From: Coenobita brevimanus
Lineage: Eukaryota > Arthropoda > Malacostraca > Decapoda > Coenobitidae
Reading direction: 5' to 3'
Assembly (NCBI GenBank): GCA_032717465.1
Contig: CM064671.1
Span: forward strand, 58,348,057 to 58,412,056
Length of the DNA: 64,000 nt
In this document: positions 56,646 through 64,000 of the stretch, in pieces
Numbering within the stretch: the stretch's first letter is position 1
Layout of the letters: every line of letters starts with the position of its first letter
Made by a program: the position numbers and the translations under genes
The notes under the pieces: model-generated
Database searches by the model: none
Seen by the model: the letters and a program-made list of their open reading frames with translations, nothing else
Told to the model about the DNA's origin: nothing

Positions 56646-56686
<41 letters not shown>

Positions 56687-56895
56687 GAGGCGAAGATGCA
56701 CTTGACAGGTTGGTGGTTATTGGCTGAAAGCAACATGTCTGAATAACATTTACTAACCCAAATTTTCCCCTCAGATATATGCTGTCAATTAGTAATGCTA
56801 ACGAGTAAAGAGATTATGAAGTAATGTTGCATTCAGCCAGTCATCACCTACCTGTCAAGTGCATCTTCGCCTCAATAAAAAAAAAAAAAACTGAG
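56644..56895. mobile_element. Hairpin MITE with terminal poly(T)/poly(A)
   Basis: Arms at about 56684-56735 and 56824-56876 are inverted: GAGGCGAAGATGCACTTGAC plus AGGT is identical in both, then the similarity continues through GGCTGAA(A/T)GCAACAT. Just outside lie 37 T on the left and 14 A on the right, then CTG and CTGAG. TA dinucleotides flank both sides (56642-56643 and 56896-56897), suggesting a Tc1/mariner-type target. It has no coding capacity. Confidence 0.78.
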
Positions 56896-57389
56896 TATAG
56901 GTAAGGGATTATGGTTTAGTAATACTGATGGTAGCTGGGATATGAATGGAAGTGTTGGGCAATATGCAGTAATTGGGATATGGCAATCTACAATGGTGGT
57001 AGCAATGATAAGTGTTTGGTGTGCATGTTAGTCTTTGTGGGTGTGGTTTTGGTTGAGATGATACGTTGTGAAAAATCAATGGAATATCAAGATTACAGAG
57101 CAAAGTTAACAGTGTAATTCTTAGGCCAGTTGCCAGTCTTGGCTGCTACACTCTGCAGTACCTGCTATGACGAAGGCTAAGGGACAGCTTCCTTAACTCA
57201 CCTAAGTCAGGTGGTAGCAAGAACGAAACGATGGGATGTGTCCTGATTTAGGAGTGTCGTATAGTGTTTAAAATAATACTAAAATTATCTTCATTCTAAA
57301 GCCAAAAAAATGACTATTCGTCAAGGACCCGCATCAGTCACAAAAAGACGAGGAATAATATCATTTATACGATTATTACTGTTATTATT
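56896..57389. other. Non-coding stretch
   Basis: No gene supported. Confidence 0.4.
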
Positions 57390-57539
57390 TTTTATTCTTT
57401 TTTATGTAAGGAAGAAGGAACTAAAAGCGATAAGCCCGCGAACTGTTCCTTCAAAGAAATAATAATAATAATAAAAAAAAAAAATACAAAAGAGAGCCAA
57501 ATTCAAGATCCGTTCATTTTGAGATGCATGACTCACTGT

Positions 57540-58716
57540 GTTTGAAAGACTGGAGACCATAGGAAGTAGGAAATACAGACAGAGGGAGACAGTTCCGGAG
57601 CTGACCTGTTGCATAAATGAAAGACTGGTAGTAAAGGTTAACTTTTGCATTAGAGAGTTGGACAGACGGCTGCTACGCACCCATCACAGAGGTGGAGGGA
57701 TTCAAGAAGATAGTTCAGAGGAACAATGACCTTTGAAGTAGCGACTGAAAAGAGATAAAGATGCAACAGTGTGGCGAAGAGACGGAGGGTGAAGGGAGCC
57801 AGAAAGAGAAGGAGGAGAGTTATAAGACAAAAAGCTTATGACTCCACCATATTGAGAAGAGCTGTATGTGGGGAAACTCCTCACACATGAGAGTTGTACT
57901 CTAAACAGGGGCGATTAAAACCCTTGTAAAACGTCAACTCCTGTGCAGGGGTAAAGAAGATATGGAGTGGGCTTAGAACACCTAAAATCTTGGAAGCAGA
58001 TTTTGCAAAAGATTTAATATGATGTCTCCAAGATAAGTCCCGAGAGAGTGAAACCCCAAGTAAGTTTAAGGATGATGTAAGATTGAGATGGACATTATTA
58101 AACATAATGGGTACTCCTGTGGAAGATTTTCTTGGGCTCATAGGTGTAAAAACTGAGTCTCTGGGGCATTTAAAAGAACAAGATTATTTTTATCCCGGTC
58201 AAAGATATGAGACAAGTCAGACATTTGGTGTGCCATAGCCTCATCCCTTGTTTGTTGAAGTAACTGCTGAGATAGACGTTGCTGGAATTGAATGGAAATG
58301 TTAGGGGTGGAATCATCAGTGTACAAGTGGATAGGGTTAGATGTACAGCTTAGAAGGTAATTGATGAATAAAAGGAAGAGAGTTGGTGATAGGACAGAGC
58401 TCTTAGGAAAACCAAAGATGAAAGTTCTAGGAGAAGGGCAGCTGAGGAATGACCAGAAAGGAAGCTAGAGATGAAGGCACACATAGAATGATGGAAACCG
58501 TAAGAAGGCAGTTTAGAAATTACAGATTTATGCCAAACTCGATCGAAAGCCTTTGAGATGTCAAGGCAAAGCTTTCGCCAAATTACCGAAATGAGGATGA
58601 CCAGGAGTCTGAAAGGTCGGTGAGAAGACCACCAGTTGAGCGTCCCTGACGGAACCCATACTGACAATCAAAAAGAAGGTTGTGATAGGAAAGATTCTTT
58701 AAAATTATTTTGTTAA
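57540..58716 (-). pseudogene. LINE family 3: remainder of RT and C-terminal region
   Basis: The frame resumes right at the TTAA with NKIILKNLSYHNLLFDCQYG and FRQGRST. It then reads LCLDISKAFDRVWHKSVISK and LPSYGFHHSM at 58350-58667. The active-site box reads YTDDST (about 58320), with Thr in place of the usual Ala and both Asp retained. The thumb and tail give LGVSLSRDLSWRHHIKSFAK and YKGFNRPCLEYNSHV (57881-58141). The last conserved part, NAKVNLYYQSFIYATGQLRN and CLPLSVFPTSY, lies at 57550-57650. Frameshifts separate these pieces. Confidence 0.75.
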
Positions 58717-59394
58717 CCCATACCATACCAGGCATTTTTGCAATTTTATACTCACCTAATCCCAGACCAAAAACGGAAACAATATTATTGCATAAAACAA
58801 TCCAGAAGGACATATAAATCAAGGAAAAGCAAAAAAAAACGTACTCCATATAGGAGAAATAAGTGCAAGATGGCCGTCCATAGTGTTTCTAGCCCAGTTT
58901 CCCAAGCCGTGAGCTACGTTTTCCCACCCAGCTGGGCGGGATGAGAGAGAACGGGGGAGGAGAATGGGGGATTCCCCATTCTCAATATCCTTCTCCACTG
59001 GCTTATACAGTATTCCTCCCCAGAAGAGTCGTCCAGGTCTTCCTCTTCTGTAGAATCAATAAATGAAGGGAGAGAGGGTCCATGTGACAGTTTCAACCAC
59101 CACTTCCAGCCCAGTGAGGCGGAAAAATGGCGTGACATACGCAACATTCTAACACTGTGACGGACAGCGGCACACACATGTTACCCAGCCATGCAGAACC
59201 AAACTCAGTGCTACAAATGCTTGTGCACAATGTTGCCAATACATTAAGCTACTCTTTAGAAAAAAATTAGCTAGATTTAAGAGGTTAGAGACATGCTACG
59301 ATGCTCGAATTTTCCTGTCGGCACCATCACGTCTCTGGGATTACTTGAGACATTTGGTACTGTCGGCACCATGTCGACGGCGGGATTGTACAGG
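58717..59394 (-). mobile_element. piggyBac-type deletion derivative, copy 2 (678 bp)
   Basis: TTAA at 58713-58716 and 59395-59398. The ends are CCCATACCATACC and the complement of CCTGTACAATCCC, a slightly diverged version of copy 1 (12910-13581), with which it aligns over the whole length. The minus strand again encodes SRHFSASLGWKWWLKLSHGP and EEEDLDDSSGEEY. It sits inside the RT of LINE family 3. Taking it out with one TTAA restores the LINE reading frame, which fixes its borders. Confidence 0.85.
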
Positions 59395-59398
59395 TTAA

Positions 59399-60960
59399 TA
59401 ATAGACTCGAAGGCTTTTGAAGCAGGATGTTAAAGCAATAGGGCGATAGTTAGAGGGCTGGGAATGGTCACCCTTCTTTGGGACTGGCTGAATGAGAGCA
59501 AACTTCCGGCAGGAAAGAAAAGTGCAAGTAGACAGACAAAGCAAAAGAGTTTACATAGGAAAATGCATGAACAGAAGCACAGTTCTTGAGGACAACAGGG
59601 GGGACTCCTTCAGGCCTATATGCCTTAGTAGTACTAAGGTCAGTGATGGCAGAATATACATCAACTGAAAAAAGTTTTAATATCGTTCATGAGTAAGTCA
59701 GAAGTGGGAAGTGATGGAGGAACGTCACCAGAATCGTCTAAGGTGGAAGTGGAGGAGAAAGTCTGAGTGAATAGATCTTCTTTATGAGCAGAAGAAATAG
59801 CTACAGAGCCATCAGAGTAGAAAAGAGGAGAGAATGATGATGAGGTAAAGTTGTTAGAAAGGTGTTTGGCAAGGTGCCAGAAGGAGTGGGAATTCAAGTT
59901 GGAAATTTGAGAGGATTTAGTATGGATGAAATTATTTTTAGCAGAGCAAATAACAGACTTAGCACTATTCCGGACAGAAACAAAAAAATGTGATTCAGGG
60001 GTGGGTTGGCTTCTGTACCTTTTATAGGCCCTCTCCTTGTTGTGGACAGAAATAGAACAAGCATGATTAAACCAAGGCTTTCATGCATTAGGCAAGGATA
60101 TGAGAAAGGAATGTATGTTTCCATACCCGAGAGATTAACATCAGCAGTGCGCGAGGCACACTCAGATGGCTTCCGGCCATGAAAGCAATAATTATTCCAG
60201 GGAAAATCAAAGAAGTACTGCCAGAGGGCCTCCCAATCAGCAGCTCCAAAATGCCACAACCGGCATTTCTTTGGAGGGTCCATATGCCATACTGGTACAA
60301 TAGGACAGGTTAAGGTAATATGAATGTGATTGGAGAAGCCCAGCGGAGAGGAAAGATTAACAGTGTAATCAGAAGGATTAGTTGTCAAGTATCTTGGAAC
60401 CCTCTCCAGTTTCATCAGGGATATGGTAGGGTGCTGTACAAGCTACACAAGGTCACCAAGGATAGAAAAGATGTAGGCTTGATCAGCAGGTGGATCAGTG
60501 AAAGGAGAGGAGAGTTAAATGAGGTGGTGAACATTGAAATCTCGTATACTGGATATGTCGAAGAATTTTTTGTAGCCAGCAGAGTTAGCAAACAAGTAAA
60601 CAGCACAGATATACTTAGTTTGAGAATGACAGGAAAGCAAAAACCAGAGAGTAGAGATTTCAGAAGAATCAAGTTTAGGAACACAAAAGCAAGATAAAAT
60701 GTTGCATACATATACACAACAGCCATTTTTGGCTTTGAAATGAGTGTAGAGAAATTAGGAGGATACAGATATGTGTTTACTATCAGTTGCCTCAGACAGC
60801 TGAGTCTCAGGTAAGAAGAGAAGGGGAGGTTTAAAGGAGGAGAGGTGGTGCTCAACAGAGGGACAGTTACAGGAAAGGCCACGAATGTTGCAGAAAGGAA
60901 GTGAGTAAGACAGTGGTTCCATGCAGCTCACTGAGTTGTCACTGGGAGAGCGGCCGATGG
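59399..60960 (-). pseudogene. LINE family 3: endonuclease, linker and start of RT
   Basis: From about 60930 the broken frame reads PLSYSLPFCNIRGLSCN, the start of the endonuclease, then SAGYKKFFDISSIRDFNVHH and SNPSDYTVNLSSPLGFSNHI. At 59894-60415 the linker includes DWEALWQYFFDFPWNNYCF, followed by WFNHACSISVHNKERAYKRY-like sequence. At 59661-59897 comes LNSHSFWHLAKHLSNNFTSS. The RT begins with PVPKKGDHSQPSNYRPIALT (about 59440-59500) and reaches ESIIN exactly at the TTAA junction. The endonuclease would nick the target DNA. The LINE is dead through several frame changes. Confidence 0.75.
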
Positions 60961-61081
60961 TGAGGGTATTTATGATCTCCCCCCCCCCCCCGGGACTCCA
61001 AGGCTTGCTTATTAGATGCCATTTTATTTTATTTATTTATTTTATTTTTTTGAAAAAGGAAGTGTACTGTGTAATGTGCAT

Positions 61082-61391
61082 GTAGTTTGGTGTTCACAGT
61101 TAAAGAAACTTGTATTGGAGAGCATGCTGGCCTACTCTCTGTGTTACTGAAACACTGAAAAAGTACAGCAAAGGGGGATGGTCAGTAGTTTGGTGTTCAC
61201 AGTTAAAGAAACTTGTATTGGAGAGCATGCTGGCCTACTCTCTGTGTTACTGAAACACTGAAAAAGTACAGCAAAGGGGGATGGTCAGTAGTTTGGTGTT
61301 TACAGTTAAAGAAACTTGTAATGAAGAGCATACTGGTCTACTCTCTGTGTTACTGGAACACTGAAAAAGTTCAGCAAAGGGGGATGGTCAT
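61082..61391. repeat. Three tandem copies of a 103-bp unit
   Basis: The unit starts GTAGTTTGGTGTTCACAGTT and ends AGGGGGATGGTCA. The third copy has more differences. It lies 300 bases upstream of LINE family 1 copy 2. Confidence 0.9.
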
Positions 61392-61612
61392 GAACTAGTC
61401 CTGAGGGCTGATGAAATGGGAGCGAAAGCTCTCCCTGTCATCAGTTTCCTGTTCACCCTGGGAGTACTGCCCTGCTGGACTGGTGCTACAGTCTACTATG
61501 AGGAGGGTAAGAAGTGGGGAGGGGAATGGAGAGGAGACTGGGAAAAGTTTAAAAAATAAAAAAGCTGATGGTGGGAAGGGTATCCAAAAATAGGTGGAGG
61601 ACGTACTGTTGA

Positions 61613-61613
<1 letters not shown>
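61392..61613. other. Non-coding stretch between tandem repeat and (CT)n
   Basis: No gene supported. Purine-rich from 61498. It is not shared with the region upstream of LINE family 1 copy 1. Confidence 0.4.
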
Positions 61614-61667
<54 letters not shown>

Positions 61668-61672
61668 TCTCT
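61614..61672. repeat. (CT)n at the 5' edge of LINE family 1 copy 2
   Basis: CT units with two TTCT variants at the end, stopping where homology with copy 1 begins. Confidence 0.92.
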
Positions 61673-61717
61673 CCTCGGTGAAGAGGATCACCTTGATGTG
61701 GTGGTGGGACTTGCGGT

Positions 61718-61909
61718 GTGGCTGGCAGTGCCGCCTACTCTGGAGGCATGCCAACTTTTGTAGGGGTTGGCATTTGTCAGCCTCATGGAGCAAGCACCCC
61801 CCACATCACAGGAAAAGGAGGCATGCTGGTGATGTTAGTTCCTGCCCATTTTCCACCTACAGCAGGACTGTTGCCTCCTCACATGTTTGATAAGCGTGGC
61901 ATCCCATAA
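61718..61909 (+). CDS. Small conserved leader ORF of LINE family 1, copy 2
   Basis: An open frame matching 17719-17910 codon by codon: GGMPTFVGVGICQPHGASTP and AGLLPPHMF, ending in TAA. An internal ATG occurs at GGM. An upstream in-frame TGA limits it. No domain is recognised. Confidence 0.45.
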   Translation: MAGSAAYSGGMPTFVGVGICQPHGASTPHITGKGGMLVMLVPAHFPPTAGLLPPHMFDKRGIP

Positions 61910-62415
61910 TAGCGGGGGACGGGAGTCCTTGGAGTTGAGTGATGCCACACGCATCACTCTGCAACTGGCAATACACCTCTGTGGTCCTTTATTCTGGCTA
62001 GACAGGTGGCCTGGTTGGGTCTGACCATGTCAACTGGCTGTTCATGCATTGGCTAGGGTCAAGTGGGCATTGGGGAGCCTGATGGCTCCTATCATCCTGG
62101 AGCCACCCTTGCCCAGGACTCCTGGTGGTTACCCATGTATACTTTCCTGCTACCTCTGGGGTCACCAGTGGTGTTGTGTCTGGCATAAGCCCTCCCCTTC
62201 TTTAGCTCCATGGTGGGTGGAGGGGTGGAGGAATGAATTTTTTTTATTTTTATTGAAGTTTAGTATTATGGCAAAATTTTAAACTGCACTCAGGTGACGA
62301 CTCTGACACTATCCCTGACCACTCTTCCATTGCAACTCTTGAGCTTTAACAGGCCCCTGGTGAGTATCCTCCTCTGCCACAGCATTCAACTGGGACTGGG
62401 AGGCATTAGCATCGG

Positions 62416-64000
62416 ATGGGTGTGGCCCCAGGGTTGAGGGCAGATGAAACTGTGCTGGCACCATATGCCAAATATCTAGTTCTGAAACCCCCCGTGGAAG
62501 GGTCAGTGCTAGATATTGATGTTTTTGAGTTACACCATGCCACAGTGTCAGCTTGTGGAAGGGAGCCTAAGATCTCTTCCCAGGGCAGTGGGAGCATACT
62601 TACTGACATGTCATCCCCTGAAGGGAGCTCTTACTTATTAGCTCTGACCTGTCTCTGATGCAGCCATTTCCTGTGTTCCTCACTGCAGTTTCAACCAACG
62701 TAAGGATGTCAGATTTTTGCGTGACCTCCTCCGATACACAGAGGCATGGCTGTTGGAGGAACTGCTGTTGTCTGGTGTGGTGAAGGTTGAGCACATTCAG
62801 AAGGAAATTAGTGGAATTTTGACCCTGACCCCTACCATGTTTTTGACACTTGACAAATTAACTTTGCTTACATCTGTTAAACTGGTATGGCTATCACTTC
62901 CTGTGCAGTAGTACGTGCCAACTGCTTTCACTGCCAGGGGTATGGCATGTTAGCCAATTTTGCCTCCATGCACAGGCTGGCTTTCCTTGTGGCTGTATCT
63001 CTTGTAGTGGACCAATTCATACCAGTGACTGTCCAGGACCCTTTAAATGCTATCGCTATGGGGTTTCTAATGCTGTATCTTCTAAAAACTGTCCTCACTA
63101 CTGCCTGGAAAAGAAGAATTTGTCAATTCAAACAATTGAGAAGGTTTCATTTCCTGAGGCTAAGAAGAGAGACCAGACTTGCTTCGTCCAGCCCGGGGTT
63201 ACTTATGCTGCTATCATTGCTGGAATGTCAGTTTATCTCCCTGTATTTCAGAGACTGTATCGACCGATTCCAGTGGCCACACTATCACCTAGAGGTTTGC
63301 TGGATGCTGTCCCCATGGTTTGTACTGTTTGTGAGATTGATGTTCACCCAACCACTACTCCGATTGTTTCTGCCCCCCACTTTGGTGGCTGGCAGTTAGC
63401 GCACTTCCGTGATGGTGGTAGATGTGCATGTTGACATGACTTCTTCTGCCTTGTCCAGTATCCCTGAGACTCCATCTGTTTCCAGCAAACATCATCATGG
63501 TTCTTCAGAGTCCTTTGAGCCTGAAGACTGGCCATCTAAGGTCTCTGTTGTTGAACCTTGTGATGACCTCTCCCTAGTTCCCTCAGCCCTGGAGGCTGAG
63601 GGGTCTAGCTAGGTGGAAGCTGCAGCTGATGGTTCGGTCTCCATTGTTGAACCTTGTGTCCACCTCTTTCCTGTTCCCTCTGCCTCGGAGGCTGAGCAGT
63701 CTAGCCAGGTGCAGTATACAGCTGATGGTTCGCCTGTGGTCACGTCCCCACCTGGGGATAGTGTTGGACAGATCGTTGGTGTTTCAGTTCTGAAACATAC
63801 AATGTCATCCCCACAGGTTTCTCATCCTGTGGAGACTCCTTCCGCTTCTCGGGCTGCTGCTGTTGGCACTGGCAATCTGACATCACCCAGAGCGGCCTCC
63901 AAGCCACTTTCCAAGCCAAGTGCTAATCCACCTCAGAGGAGGAGTGTTGTAAAACTTTCCTCTTCCTCTTCCTCACGTTTGCCCATGGATGTTCGACCTA
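62416..64000 (+). pseudogene. ORF1 of LINE family 1, copy 2 (partial)
   Basis: The segment at 62416-62658 contains YAKYLVLKPPVEGSVLDIDV, the counterpart of copy 1, and FLRDLLRYTEAWLLEELLLS follows in another frame near 62715. Knuckle remnants (NCFHCQGYGML near 62920) have lost several Cys and His residues. At 63409-63999 the Ser/Pro-rich part is broken by a TAG near 63610. The sequence ends at the window edge with RRSVVKLSSSSSSRLP, matching 19823-19870 of copy 1. It is non-functional as an RNA-binding protein. Confidence 0.7.

Larger units (their letters stand above)
57390..61020 (-). mobile_element. LINE family 3 (no RNase H seen), split by a piggyBac-type element
   Basis: A non-LTR retrotransposon on the minus strand with endonuclease, linker and RT, closing with a C-terminal tail near 57540 and an A-rich 3' end near 57465. 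The RT motifs SNYRPIALTS and LDISKAFDRVWHKSVISKLP place it in the Jockey/CR1/L2 range; I cannot decide further. No RNase H was seen. A 678-bp TTAA element (58717-59394) interrupts the RT. Many frameshifts and stops. Confidence 0.8.
61673..64000 (+). mobile_element. LINE family 1, copy 2, cut by the window edge
   Basis: It aligns with 17673-19900: leader, small ORF, about 300 bases of further leader (for example GCTCCTATCATCCTGGAGCC) and a broken ORF1. Differences from copy 1 are numerous, so the copies are old. ORF2 would start just beyond the window. Confidence 0.85.

Overview
The window looks like genomic DNA of an arthropod, most likely a decapod crustacean. The reasons are introns with GT/AG borders, a heavy load of decayed LINEs, LTR elements, SINEs and TTAA-type DNA transposons, very long (TA)n tracts, and a host gene that resembles the expanded ionotropic receptor (IR) family of decapods. 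Nothing prokaryotic was seen: no operons and no CRISPR array. The species is an inference.

Host gene. Five phase-compatible exons on the minus strand run from a signal-peptide exon at 25371-25455 through 17365-17489, 16747-16860 and 14173-14405 to 55-183, where the gene leaves the window. Together they give the N-terminal ectodomain of an IR-like receptor. Exon 3 has one in-frame TGA. The introns have been filled by transposons.

Layout. 1-200: last visible IR exon and a TA/CA repeat. 984-9323: a complete env-bearing, errantivirus-like LTR retroelement on the minus strand, with an AACT target duplication, near-identical LTRs, and broken pol and env. 9324-14160: non-coding DNA, a 672-bp piggyBac-type deletion derivative and a tRNA-derived SINE. 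14173-17489: IR exons 4 to 2. 17673-23865: a decayed RNase H-bearing LINE (family 1) lying between CA repeats, inside IR intron 1. 24404-24573: a small TTAA MITE. 25371-25455: IR exon 1. 26456-31972: a second, internally deleted Gypsy-type element with an ATAT duplication, whose left LTR carries a piggyBac-type insertion. About 33430-39580: LINE family 2. 39862-57380: mostly short repeats (SINEs, a 5S-rRNA-like sequence, RTE-like fragments, minisatellites, long TA and CT tracts, a hairpin MITE, a Tc1-type helix-turn-helix ORF). 57390-61020: LINE family 3 on the minus strand, split by a second copy of the 672-bp piggyBac-type element. 61673-64000: a second, edge-truncated copy of LINE family 1.

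No mobile element here looks able to move by itself. The env-bearing element has retained its reverse transcriptase region (frameshifted) but lost the integrase core. The second LTR element has retained an integrase with D,D-35-E spacing but lost protease and reverse transcriptase. The LINEs are crossed by stops and frameshifts, and the TTAA elements are deletion derivatives. Coordinates of exon borders, LTR ends and target duplications were read directly from the bases. Family names rest on motif recognition without a database search.
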